A DNA stretch of 50,984 bases. Origin: Flavobacteriaceae bacterium. Lineage in GTDB: Bacteria > Bacteroidota > Bacteroidia > Flavobacteriales > Flavobacteriaceae. Position 1 is the first letter of the stretch; every line of letters starts with the position of its first letter. The notes under the pieces were generated by a model. The model ran no database searches and was not told the DNA's origin. It saw only the letters and a program-made list of their open reading frames with translations. Where the stretch lies: positions 1 through 50,984 of the forward strand of contig JAHEHF010000012.1 of the NCBI GenBank assembly GCA_024644745.1, in the 5' to 3' direction. A program made the translations under genes and the position numbers. Positions 17,505-25,536 of the stretch are shown here, piece after piece.

Positions 17505-18770
17505 ATGTTAGAGAGAAAGAACATAGACAGAGTATTCCAGGAAAACCTAAAAGATTTGGAGGTTTATCCGAACAGGCATGTCTGGAATAATATTGAAGGT
17601 AAACTGACTCAAAAAACAGTCAAAGCGCCTCTCGCTTTGTGGAAAAAGCTCAGCGGAATAGCGGCGATGCTCATAGCTGTAGTCTCTGTCGGTATATTTT
17701 ATTTCAATACCAATCAGATTGACCCCGTAGTTAATGGCAACACTGAAGTAAGCGAATCCGGAACAAATACCATCAACAACCCTTCCGAAACAACTGTCCC
17801 TCCGGTGTTGACCAACACGAATAATACTACTGAACTGGCAGAGAACAGGAAGGTCACCAAATCCAAAAGGAGCGTTCAACAGGCTATTTTCGTCAAGGAG
17901 CCAAATAACAATGTTATTGTTACCACCAATGATATTTCAACGGTCTATTCGACCATTGAGAACAAATATGTTGTTGATAAGAATGATTTTTTAGAGGAAC
18001 TTAACGAAACTGAGTCCATTACAGCTCGAATTGATAAACTGCCGGTAATCAATGTAAAAGAAAAAGAAGTAGATAAGAAATGGTCAATCGGCCCAACAGT
18101 CGCCCCCGTTTTTTATAATTCCCTTCAGGATGGATCCCCCTTGAACTATTCCCTTGCTGAAAACACAAAAACCTCAGATAATTCCCTCTCTATTGGGGTC
18201 AAAGTTAATTATCAGCTCAACAAAAAATTTATCATCCAATCAGGTTTCAACAAAGTTGAACTTGCTTATAATACCCAGGATGTCAATGCCGTTATCCTAT
18301 CGTCAAAAAATGTTCCGGGCAATATCAACACCAATAAGGCGGGTGTGATTCTGACCCCGGTCAGGGGAGGACAAAGTGCCGCTATCGGAGAATTCAGCAA
18401 ATCAGGTGTCAGCGGGGAGCTCAACCAATCAATAGAATATTTTGAGCTGCCTATAGAAATGAAATACAATCTCTATGATAAAAAGATCGGCCTGAATTTG
18501 GTAGGTGGTTTCAGTACCCTTTTCCTCTCCAATAATTCTGTATCGATGATTACAGCAGATAATGTCACAGACCTGGGTGATGCCAATAATTTAAATGACT
18601 TCAATTTTAGTGGAAACCTCGGAGTTGATCTTGATTACAAAATCAGTAAGAGCTGGTATCTGAATGTAGCCCCGATGTTCAAATATCAATTTAATACTTA
18701 TTCCGGTAATTCCGGAAACTTCAAACCTTATTATTTTGGATTGTATTCCGGTTTGAACTACAAATTTTAG
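17505..18770 (+). CDS. Anti-sigma-like membrane segment fused to outer-membrane beta-barrel domain
   Basis: A 421-residue protein. Residues 1-45 are charged and helical, and residues 50-67 form one membrane helix (GIAAMLIAVVSVGIFYF). Residues 70-185 are Asn/Thr-rich and probably disordered. Residues about 190-421 read as an outer-membrane barrel (WSIGPTVAPVFYNSL, SLSIGVKVNYQLNKKFIIQS) ending in an aromatic residue (GLNYKF), as barrels do. There is no cleavable N-terminal signal peptide. The N-terminal part could hold the preceding sigma factor while the C-terminal part sits in or near the outer membrane. The function is inferred only from architecture and operon position. Confidence 0.7.
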   Translation: MLERKNIDRVFQENLKDLEVYPNRHVWNNIEGKLTQKTVKAPLALWKKLSGIAAMLIAVVSVGIFYFNTNQIDPVVNGNTEVSESGTNTINNPSETTVPPVLTNTNNTTELAENRKVTKSKRSVQQAIFVKEPNNNVIVTTNDISTVYSTIENKYVVDKNDFLEELNETESITARIDKLPVINVKEKEVDKKWSIGPTVAPVFYNSLQDGSPLNYSLAENTKTSDNSLSIGVKVNYQLNKKFIIQSGFNKVELAYNTQDVNAVILSSKNVPGNINTNKAGVILTPVRGGQSAAIGEFSKSGVSGELNQSIEYFELPIEMKYNLYDKKIGLNLVGGFSTLFLSNNSVSMITADNVTDLGDANNLNDFNFSGNLGVDLDYKISKSWYLNVAPMFKYQFNTYSGNSGNFKPYYFGLYSGLNYKF

Positions 18771-18959
18771 GACCCTTTCCATACATTATTTAAAAATACA
18801 ACCCCTTGGCTGATTGTCAATTTCATATTTTTTGAAACTGAAGCATCAAATTTTTTCCCATAATATCAATTTCATGTCATAAATCGTGTTAATTTTACAA
18901 TCCAATATCTAAAACGGTATTGTTCAGAATGAAAAATATAAACAATTAAAATACACAAA

Positions 18960-20513
18960 ATGGGATTAGTTGCAACTGATTACGGCATTAAAGAAGCTCT
19001 GGATCTTTTAGGAGTAAAACAGGTTAATGAAGGAACCTCTACAGGTGCTGATTGCTTCTCCACCGGGGAAAGGCTTGAATCATATTCACCTGTTGACGGG
19101 AAATTAATTGCCAGTGTAAATACAACTTCAAAAGAGGATTATGAAAAAGTAATGCAGACCGCTCAAAGTGCTTTTGCCCAATGGAGGCTGGTCCCTGCGC
19201 CACAGCGAGGGGAAATTGTACGGCAGTTTGGACAAAGGCTCAGGGAACTAAAAGAGCCGCTGGGAAAATTGGTCTCCTACGAGATGGGTAAAAGTTTACA
19301 GGAAGGGCTTGGTGAAGTTCAGGAAATGATCGATATCTGTGATTTTGCCGTTGGATTGTCACGCCAATTGCATGGACTTACCATGCACAGCGAGCGTCCG
19401 GGTCACAGGATGTATGAACAATACCATTCTTTGGGAACGGTGGGTATCATATCGGCTTTTAACTTTCCTGTTGCTGTCTGGGCCTGGAATACGGCTTTGG
19501 CATGGATTTGCGGAGATGTCTGTGTCTGGAAACCCAGTGAAAAAACACCCCTTTGCGGTATCGCATGCCAACATATTGCAGCCTCTGTTTTTAATGAAAA
19601 TTCCCTTCCTGAGGGAATATCCTGCCTGATCAATGGTGATTACAAGGTGGGTGAAATGCTGACTACAGACAAGCGCGTACCTTTGATTTCTGCCACGGGA
19701 TCCATAAGAATGGGAAAAATAGTTGCCCAGAAAGTAGCTGCAAGATTAGGAAAGTCCTTGCTTGAACTCGGAGGAAATAATGCGATTATCGTTACACCTG
19801 ATGCCGACATCAAAATGACCGTTATAGGAGCTGTCTTCGGGGCGGTTGGAACAGCGGGTCAGCGATGTACTTCAACCCGAAGGCTGATCATTCATGACAG
19901 CATTTACGATCAGGTAAAAACAGCAATCATCGAAGCTTATTCGCAATTGCGCATCGGAAACCCTCTCGATGAAAATAATCATGTAGGGCCTTTAATTGAT
20001 ACAGATGCCGTTGAGATGTATACAGCGGCACTTGATCAGGTTGTGGAAGAAGGCGGAAATTTACTTGTAAAAGGTGGCACCTTGCAAGGGGATGGCTATG
20101 AAAGTGGTTGTTATGTAAAACCTGCCATTGCCGAAGCCAAAAATTCATTTCAGATTGTCCAGCACGAAACATTTGCTCCAATACTTTACCTTTTAAAATA
20201 TAGCGGAGAGGTCGAAAATGCAATAGAAATCCAAAATGGAGTAGTACAGGGATTGTCTTCTGCCATCATGACCAATAATTTAAGAGAAGCCGAAAAATTC
20301 TTATCAGTTGCCGGTTCAGATTGCGGTATCGCAAATGTCAATATCGGAACATCAGGAGCAGAAATTGGAGGCGCCTTTGGAGGAGAAAAAGAAACTGGAG
20401 GAGGCCGTGAATCAGGATCTGATGCCTGGAAAATATACATGAGAAGGCAAACCAATACAATCAATTATTCTCCGGGTCTTCCCTTGGCTCAGGGAATAAA
20501 ATTTGATCTTTAA
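18960..20513 (+). CDS. Aldehyde dehydrogenase, ALDH7/aminoadipate-semialdehyde type
   Basis: A 517-residue NAD(P)-dependent aldehyde dehydrogenase with catalytic Cys303 (GTAGQRCTSTRR) and general base Glu269 (LLELGGNNA), spaced 34 residues apart as in active enzymes. The N-terminal sequence, ISAFNFPVAVWAWNTALAWI and the C-terminal GGAFGGEKETGGGRESGSDA place it in the ALDH7 group (antiquitin, piperideine-6-carboxylate dehydrogenase). That group oxidises alpha-aminoadipate semialdehyde in lysine breakdown. No lysine aminotransferase gene is adjacent, so the pathway assignment rests on family alone. It is transcribed alone. Confidence 0.9.
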   Translation: MGLVATDYGIKEALDLLGVKQVNEGTSTGADCFSTGERLESYSPVDGKLIASVNTTSKEDYEKVMQTAQSAFAQWRLVPAPQRGEIVRQFGQRLRELKEPLGKLVSYEMGKSLQEGLGEVQEMIDICDFAVGLSRQLHGLTMHSERPGHRMYEQYHSLGTVGIISAFNFPVAVWAWNTALAWICGDVCVWKPSEKTPLCGIACQHIAASVFNENSLPEGISCLINGDYKVGEMLTTDKRVPLISATGSIRMGKIVAQKVAARLGKSLLELGGNNAIIVTPDADIKMTVIGAVFGAVGTAGQRCTSTRRLIIHDSIYDQVKTAIIEAYSQLRIGNPLDENNHVGPLIDTDAVEMYTAALDQVVEEGGNLLVKGGTLQGDGYESGCYVKPAIAEAKNSFQIVQHETFAPILYLLKYSGEVENAIEIQNGVVQGLSSAIMTNNLREAEKFLSVAGSDCGIANVNIGTSGAEIGGAFGGEKETGGGRESGSDAWKIYMRRQTNTINYSPGLPLAQGIKFDL

Positions 20514-20536
20514 CCTTATAAACCCTAACAAAGGAC

Positions 20537-20566
20537 AAAAAAAATCGCCCCGATTTCTCGGGGCGA
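20537..20566 (-). terminator. Intrinsic terminator of a leftward transcript
   Basis: A perfect 9-bp GC-rich stem (TCGCCCCGA / TCGGGGCGA, loop GAAA in the leftward sense) at 20545-20566 is followed in the leftward direction by TTTTTTTT. In the rightward direction the stem is followed by ACATTTGG, so it is a poor terminator for the ALDH gene and a good one for a leftward RNA. Confidence 0.75.
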
Positions 20567-20777
20567 CATTTGGTTGAAATAAATCAACCAAAATCAACTA
20601 ACCAAACCTTATTTTAAATATTTTCGTTGCGTTTTTGATACTTCTATAATTTCAAACGCTTTACTTTTTATTTTGTTGTTTCTCTGAGAAGAACTATTTC
20701 AGTGTAGAATTTTTATTCTGCTCAACTTCATACATCACGAGAATCAAATCTCATTATATCACCTCTTTGAAGTTTCA
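20541..20777 (-). ncRNA. Candidate small RNA, about 230 nt, leftward
   Basis: This is defined by a -7 box at 20784-20791 and the terminator hairpin at 20545-20566. A second perfect hairpin (TTTGGTTGA / TCAACCAAA, 20569-20592) sits directly before the terminator. Smaller hairpins are visible upstream (AGAAT/ATTCT near 20706-20719). The RNA also contains a strong ribosome-binding-like GAGGTGAT followed by ATG (20754), opening an 8-codon frame, and an overlapping 13-codon frame (20694-20735), so it could be a leader-peptide mRNA. It is not recognisable to me as RNase P, tmRNA, SRP or 6S RNA. The exact 5' end is estimated. Confidence 0.5.
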
Positions 20778-20783
20778 ATACTG

Positions 20784-20791
20784 CAAAAATA
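20784..20791 (-). promoter_or_regulatory. -7 promoter box for the candidate small RNA
   Basis: Read leftward this is TATTTTTG followed by C, a perfect -7 match. A TTG lies 24 nt upstream (leftward sense), slightly longer than ideal spacing. Confidence 0.45.
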
Positions 20792-20995
20792 AAACCAACT
20801 TTTCCTAAATTTTCACAATCTATTGTTAAAATTTAAATTCGTTCGCTGTGATCACCTCAAAGATCTTAAAACTATCAGGAATAGCTCAATATTCGTGCCA
20901 AGCTAAGATCAATAAGGCCTAAAAAAATGTTAATGTTCTTCCAAATTAACCCGGCGCAATACAATGAAAAAACTGTTTTGCCTTTGAACACTTCG

Positions 20996-21029
20996 CAAAG
21001 GTACCAAAACTAATTTTTCTGTCAAAAAA
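20996..21029 (-). promoter_or_regulatory. Strong leftward promoter (-33/-7 pair)
   Basis: In the leftward sense TTTTTTG (21023-21029) and TACCTTTG (20996-21003) are separated by exactly 19 nt, which fits the Bacteroidota promoter. No protein gene lies downstream on this strand before the terminator at 20545. An AT-rich hairpin (GTTAAT/ATTAAC) followed by ATTTTTTT near 20925 could stop this transcript early. Confidence 0.55.
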
Positions 21030-21230
21030 TGCATCCTCCCGAACGCCAACAGAACTTCCTTATGCTATTTGCCCTGATTTCCTTTATTTCCGGGTGTTGT
21101 GCAGGCTTGAATCGGTCTTGATTTGTGTCTAAAATACTGATTTTGAACAACAAAAAATACCTGTTAATTTTTATACGAATTCCTGATCATTTACGTTATA
21201 GATATGGGTTTAATCTTTTAAACTTTTGCT

Positions 21231-21659
21231 ATGAAAAAATTTGTAATTACCCTGTGCATTCTCATGGGGACTCTCACTGTATATTCCCAATCCTTTGATG
21301 GTAAGGGGGATCGTAAAATAAACCTCGGATATGAGGCTTATGGTTTTGGTAACGGCATCAAAGCGACTTTTGATTATGGATTAAGCGATCTTTTTTCGGT
21401 TGGTGCCGGAGCCAGTGCCTATTTCAATCATGACGAAAATGATTATTTCATTTATGCCCGAAGCCATATACACTTCGGGATCCTTTTTGACCTGCCTTCA
21501 TGTCTGGACATTTATCCGGGAGTCGAACTCGGTTATGTGTCAAGTGACAAAGTTGGAATTGCAGGCCATGTTGGTTTTCGATACTGTGTAACCGATAAAT
21601 TCGGTTTCTTCGCAGAAATAGGAAGCACTGGCTCGGTTGGGATTACTTTCAGCGTCTGA
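21231..21659 (+). CDS. Small outer-membrane beta-barrel protein
   Basis: A 142-residue exported protein with a clear signal peptide (KKFVITLCILMGTLTVYSQ). Alternating beta-strands follow (KINLGYEAYGFGNGIKATFD, FSVGAGASAYFN, VGIAGHVGFRY) and the last residues are SVGITFSV, compatible with an eight-stranded barrel. No enzyme motif is present. The stop lies one base from the stop of the convergent lipoprotein gene. The function is unknown. Confidence 0.75.
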   Translation: MKKFVITLCILMGTLTVYSQSFDGKGDRKINLGYEAYGFGNGIKATFDYGLSDLFSVGAGASAYFNHDENDYFIYARSHIHFGILFDLPSCLDIYPGVELGYVSSDKVGIAGHVGFRYCVTDKFGFFAEIGSTGSVGITFSV

Positions 21660-21660
21660 T

Positions 21661-22155
21661 TCAGGGCCTGAAAACCCTGTCCAGCTCCTTCATGCCAGAG
21701 ACCTTGTGGAAGCCTTCTATACCGTTAACGGAATACACAATAATGGCCTCGTCCGCCTCCAGTTCAAAGGGAATTTTCTTTTCAACATCGGGAGGAGTAT
21801 TACCGTATTCCTGAGCAGGATCAGCATGCAGGATCATATCATCAGGCTTGTATTCAGAAAAATTTCCTTCCAGTAAAAAACCGTTGTTATTGAATACCGG
21901 GACAATATCGTATTCATGATTCTGAAAATATATTTTGGAGAAAGAGACGTTCATAGAAGTCTGCTGTCCGCTTATTCTTACCGTAGTGCCGTGCGCACCC
22001 GGTTTTCCTCCGGCCCAATAAAAATAGACCTTCTCTTCAATTGTAAAAGGAGCTGATGTTTCAACCATTTGTGTTTTACAGGCCATGGTCAGCAACAGAA
22101 CCAACAGCAATCCGAAGGTATAGTTTCCCAATTTGTTATTATTCCAGTGTTTCAT
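21661..22155 (-). CDS. Lipoprotein of unknown function
   Basis: A 164-residue protein with an N-terminal hydrophobic stretch ending in a lipobox (FGLLLVLLLTMAC, Cys26). The remainder is beta-rich (EEKVYFYWAGGKPG, VRISGQQTSMNVSFSKIYFQ). I recognise no domain. The gene starts 6 bp after the PurF-like gene and is the last of a pfkB/PurF-like/lipoprotein transcription unit. Confidence 0.75.
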   Translation of the reverse strand: MKHWNNNKLGNYTFGLLLVLLLTMACKTQMVETSAPFTIEEKVYFYWAGGKPGAHGTTVRISGQQTSMNVSFSKIYFQNHEYDIVPVFNNNGFLLEGNFSEYKPDDMILHADPAQEYGNTPPDVEKKIPFELEADEAIIVYSVNGIEGFHKVSGMKELDRVFRP

Positions 22156-22161
22156 AGCCCC

Positions 22162-24054
22162 TTAATAAGCCCTTTGTTTTTTGCCTTCATAAAAGTTTAC
22201 AAAGGCCTTGTTCACAACCTTCATTCCGCCTGCAGTCGGGAAATCGCCCGTAAAGTACCAGTCGCCTGTATCATTGGGGCATGCCCTGTGAAGATCACCA
22301 ATTGACTGAAAAATGATTTTCACTTCTGCTTTGATGTTCTCGGTTTTCAAAAGTTCTGCGATTTTATCAGAGATCTGTTCTGCAGTAAAAGGTGCATAAA
22401 TATTCTTGACATAATTCTCCGGATTTTCGAGATGCTCGCTCTCTTTGCACTTCTTATAAACTTCGTCAACAATATGATACTGATCTGTATCCTTCAGTAA
22501 TTCAAGGGTCGCCTTGAAAGCAATAAACTCATCTATTCTTGCCATGTCAATACCATAACAATCCGGATACCTGATTTGCGGAGCAGATGACACAACAATG
22601 ATCTTTTTGGGGCCCAATCGATCCAGAATTTTTATGATGCTCTTTTTTAACGTTGTCCCGCGCACAATGCTGTCGTCAATGATAACGAGATTATCCGTGT
22701 TCTTAACGACGCCGTACGTGACGTCATAAACGTGTGCAACAAGATCATCTCTGCTGTTGTCGTCGGCGATAAAGGTCCTCAATTTGGCATCTTTGATGGC
22801 CACTTTCTCAATTCTGGGTCTTTCAGAAAGAATTTCGGTAAGCTTATTGGCCGAAATATTCCTTTTCCCCTTCAAAATGGTCTCTAATTTATGGCCATTC
22901 AAATATTCTTCAGCAGCTTCTGTCATCCCGTAAAATGAAGTTTCTGCCGTGTTGGGAATATATGAGAAAACCGTATTGGATATGTCGCTGTCTATCGATT
23001 CCAGGACCTTAGGAAAAATATATTTCCCCAACATTTTCCTCTCCTGATAAATGGAAGCATCACTTCCCCTTGAAAAATAGATCCTCTCAAAGGAACATGA
23101 CTTTTTGGGAAGTTGTTCCATGACTTTTTCCATGCTTACCTTTCCGTTCTTCTTAATGATCAGTGCATGTGCCCTGTCAATTTCTTTCACCTCTTCAATG
23201 TCAACATTGAAAACAGTTTGGATAACAGGACGCTCTGAAGCCACAACGACAACCTCATCATCTTTATAATAATAAGCCGGCCTGATACCTGCAGGATCTC
23301 TTAATACAAAGGCATCTCCATGCCCGATCATGCCTGCCATGGCATAACCTCCATCCCAGTTCTTTGATGCCCTGCTCAATATTTTCTGAATATTCAGTTC
23401 TTCGGCTATTAAAGGGGAAGCCTCTTTTTTACTGATTCCTTTTTGCTTGAACCTGTAATACAAATCCAGAACTTCATCATCTAAAAAATGTCCTATTTTT
23501 TCCATGACAGTAACGGTATCGGTATACTCTTTCGGATGCTGACCCAATTCAATCAATTCGTTCAAGAGCTCTCCTGAATTGGTCATGTTGAAGTTCCCTG
23601 CAACAATTAAATTCTTGTGCTTCCAATTGTTCTGCCTTAAAAAAGGATGGACGCTTTCCAGACTATTCTGACCGAATGTGCCATAGCGCACATGCCCCAG
23701 GTATACATTGCCCAGATAAGGCATATTCTCAAGTTGCCACTGAAGATCGTCTGATTTTGAAGCATGATTTGACATCAGGTCATTCAAACGTGAATTGATC
23801 TTGTCAAAAACATCCTGTATCGGTTGCTGGGCATTTGATCTTACCCGGCTGATGTATCTAGTGCCTGGAGGGACATCAAACTTGATGCTTGCAAAACCCG
23901 CTCCGTCCTGTCCGCGGTTATGTTGCTTTTCCATTAAAAGATACATCTTGTTGATCCCGTAAAAAGCTGTCCCGTATTTATCTTTGTAATATTGTAACGG
24001 CTTGAGTAGTCTTACCAAAGCAATTCCACATTCGTGTTTTATAGCATCACTCAT
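22162..24054 (-). CDS. PurF-like amidotransferase/phosphoribosyltransferase, long form
   Basis: A 630-residue class II glutamine amidotransferase fused to a PRPP-binding phosphoribosyltransferase fold, as in PurF, which makes phosphoribosylamine in purine synthesis. The putative nucleophile Cys9 follows an 8-residue propeptide-like start (MSDAIKHEC). RGQDGAGFAS and the glutamine-site motif LGHVRYGTFG are present. The PRPP loop VIIDDSIVRGTT contains Asp460-Asp461. The protein is about 120-150 residues longer than typical PurF, with inserts and a unique C-terminal extension (about 520-630). It sits behind a pfkB-family kinase (12-bp gap) and not in a pur operon, so it may be a second PurF paralogue with a shifted role. 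Confidence 0.82.
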   Translation of the reverse strand: MSDAIKHECGIALVRLLKPLQYYKDKYGTAFYGINKMYLLMEKQHNRGQDGAGFASIKFDVPPGTRYISRVRSNAQQPIQDVFDKINSRLNDLMSNHASKSDDLQWQLENMPYLGNVYLGHVRYGTFGQNSLESVHPFLRQNNWKHKNLIVAGNFNMTNSGELLNELIELGQHPKEYTDTVTVMEKIGHFLDDEVLDLYYRFKQKGISKKEASPLIAEELNIQKILSRASKNWDGGYAMAGMIGHGDAFVLRDPAGIRPAYYYKDDEVVVVASERPVIQTVFNVDIEEVKEIDRAHALIIKKNGKVSMEKVMEQLPKKSCSFERIYFSRGSDASIYQERKMLGKYIFPKVLESIDSDISNTVFSYIPNTAETSFYGMTEAAEEYLNGHKLETILKGKRNISANKLTEILSERPRIEKVAIKDAKLRTFIADDNSRDDLVAHVYDVTYGVVKNTDNLVIIDDSIVRGTTLKKSIIKILDRLGPKKIIVVSSAPQIRYPDCYGIDMARIDEFIAFKATLELLKDTDQYHIVDEVYKKCKESEHLENPENYVKNIYAPFTAEQISDKIAELLKTENIKAEVKIIFQSIGDLHRACPNDTGDWYFTGDFPTAGGMKVVNKAFVNFYEGKKQRAY

Positions 24055-24066
24055 TATTACAATTTG

Positions 24067-24996
24067 TTAATGTTTTAATTCAATTTCAAATTGGGTCAAC
24101 AGTTTGAATTGCTTTAATCTTGTCTGGATTTCCTTCTGACTCAGATCAACCATTCTTTCTGTTCCGAATTTCTCCACGCAGAACGATGCAAAATTTGAAC
24201 CATATATAACGGCTCTTTTCATGTTCTCAAACGAAATGTCGTGCGTACTCGCCAGATACCCAATGAATCCACCGGCAAAGGTATCTCCTGCACCCGTTGG
24301 ATCAAATATCTCCTCCAACGGCAAGGCCGGAGCAAAAAATACGTCCCCGTTACTAAAGAGCAGGGCGCCGTTTTCTCCCTTTTTGATCACGACATACTGA
24401 GGGCCCATTTTATGTATTTTCTCAGCAGCTCTGACCAGTGAGTATTCGCCGCTCAATTGTCTTGCTTCTTCATCATTGATGGTAATCACATCTACTTTTC
24501 GGATGACTTCAATCAATTCGTCCATCGTATTGTTCATCCAAAAATTCATGGTGTCCAAAACAACAAGTTTAGGTCGGATAGGGATTTGATTGATCACAGA
24601 CATTTGAACCGAAGGGTGCAAATTACCCAACATGAGAAAATCACAGTCTGCAAAATTTTCCGGTACCACAGGATCAAAATCAGCCAGAACATTCAAATCA
24701 GTTACAAGCGTATCTCTGGTGTTCAGGTTGTAATCATATCTTCCGCTCCAAAAAAAAGTTTTCCCTTCTTTTTTAATCTCTATTCCGCTCACATCTATTC
24801 CTTTTTCTTTCAGCATCCGGATATATTCATCCGGAAAGTCACCTCCGACAACAGAAATCAAAGCAGCATCTAAATTGAAATAAGAAGCCGACAGGCCAAT
24901 ATAGGTGGCTGCACCTCCCAGAATCTTCTCTGTCTTTCCAAAAGGAGTCTCAATAGCATCAAATGCAACAGTTCCTACAATTAAAAGTTTCCCCAT
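24067..24996 (-). CDS. PfkB-family carbohydrate or nucleoside kinase
   Basis: A 309-residue ribokinase/adenosine-kinase-type enzyme. The N-terminal GKLLIVGTVAFDAIETPFG and the GGAATYIGLSASYF motif match PfkB signature 1. The C-terminal DPTGAGDTFAGGF is signature 2 and carries the catalytic Asp. The sugar or nucleoside substrate cannot be named from sequence. It is the first gene of a leftward unit with the PurF-like enzyme, which hints at ribose, ribose-phosphate or nucleoside metabolism. Its promoter region is a perfect palindrome shared with sufE. Confidence 0.88.
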   Translation of the reverse strand: MGKLLIVGTVAFDAIETPFGKTEKILGGAATYIGLSASYFNLDAALISVVGGDFPDEYIRMLKEKGIDVSGIEIKKEGKTFFWSGRYDYNLNTRDTLVTDLNVLADFDPVVPENFADCDFLMLGNLHPSVQMSVINQIPIRPKLVVLDTMNFWMNNTMDELIEVIRKVDVITINDEEARQLSGEYSLVRAAEKIHKMGPQYVVIKKGENGALLFSNGDVFFAPALPLEEIFDPTGAGDTFAGGFIGYLASTHDISFENMKRAVIYGSNFASFCVEKFGTERMVDLSQKEIQTRLKQFKLLTQFEIELKH

Positions 24997-25010
24997 GTCA
25001 CCGCAAATTA

Positions 25011-25030
25011 CTTATTTTTGCAAAAATAAG
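25011..25030. promoter_or_regulatory. 20-bp perfect palindrome with divergent -7 boxes
   Basis: The sequence cttatttttgcaaaaataag equals its own reverse complement. It contains TATTTTTG at 25013-25020 rightward and the same box at 25028-25021 leftward, 18 nt before sufE (25039) and 24 nt before the pfkB-family gene (24996). It could be a bidirectional promoter, an operator for a dimeric regulator, or both. Confidence 0.55.
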
Positions 25031-25038
25031 TTTTAAAA

Positions 25039-25461
25039 ATGACTATTAAAGAAATACAAGAAGAAATTATTGAGGACTTCGACTTATTCGAAGACTGGAT
25101 GCAGCGCTACGAATTTATCATTGAAATGGGAAAATCCCTTCCTAAAATAAGTGAGGCAAATAAGACAGATGACAACCTGATCAAAGGTTGTCAGTCAAAA
25201 GTTTGGTTGCATACTGACTATAAAGATGGTAAACTTGTTTTTTCAGCAGACAGCGATGCCATTCTTACCAAAGGGATCATTGCGCTTCTTCTTAAGGTAT
25301 TCAACGATCAGACCCCTGATGAAATCTTAGGAGCAGAACCCTATTTTATTGATGAAATTGGATTAAAAGAACATCTTTCTCCAACACGGGCCAATGGTTT
25401 ACTTTCAATGGTCAAGCAAATTAAGTTGCTTGCCCTGATGTACAAATCAAAAAAAGGATGA
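25039..25461 (+). CDS. sufE: SufE family cysteine desulfurase activator
   Basis: A 140-residue SufE-like protein that accepts persulfide sulfur from SufS and boosts Fe-S cluster assembly. The acceptor cysteine is in the conserved LIKGCQSKVWL loop (about residues 49-59), and the MGKSLPKIS and GIIALLLKVFNDQTPDEI segments fit the family. A DUF59 Fe-S assembly protein, DUF2480 and DUF3078 genes follow. sufBCDS is not in this window. It is expressed from one arm of the palindromic promoter at 25011-25030. Confidence 0.92.
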   Translation: MTIKEIQEEIIEDFDLFEDWMQRYEFIIEMGKSLPKISEANKTDDNLIKGCQSKVWLHTDYKDGKLVFSADSDAILTKGIIALLLKVFNDQTPDEILGAEPYFIDEIGLKEHLSPTRANGLLSMVKQIKLLALMYKSKKG

Positions 25462-25473
25462 CCATTTGAAACA

Positions 25474-25505
25474 TTTTGCCGTAAGGATGCATTAGCTTAT
25501 CTTTG
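25474..25505 (+). promoter_or_regulatory. Promoter (-33/-7 pair) for the DUF59 gene
   Basis: TTTTG at 25474-25478 and TATCTTTG at 25498-25505 are separated by 19 nt, a perfect Bacteroidota promoter layout, 31 nt before the ATG at 25537. It shows that the DUF59 gene can be transcribed separately from sufE. Confidence 0.65.
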
Positions 25506-25536
25506 CCCTTATTTAGAATGATTTTAAAGAAACACC

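Larger units (their letters stand above)
20514..21230. other. 717-bp gene-free gap with leftward promoters and terminator
   Basis: No open frame here looks coding on either strand. The minus strand carries a strong promoter-like pair at 20996-21029, a second -7 box at 20784-20791, two consecutive hairpins and a run of eight T ending near 20537. The plus strand shows no convincing promoter before the barrel gene at 21231. The best explanation is a leftward small RNA ending just beyond the ALDH gene. Confidence 0.6.

Noticed and set aside
20545-20566. GC-rich hairpin as the terminator of the ALDH gene
   Set aside because: The T-run is on the leftward side only; rightward it is followed by ACATTTGG.
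20964-20987. A seven-codon frame MKKLFCL resembling a truncated signal peptide
   Set aside because: It is too short, with no downstream continuation in any frame.
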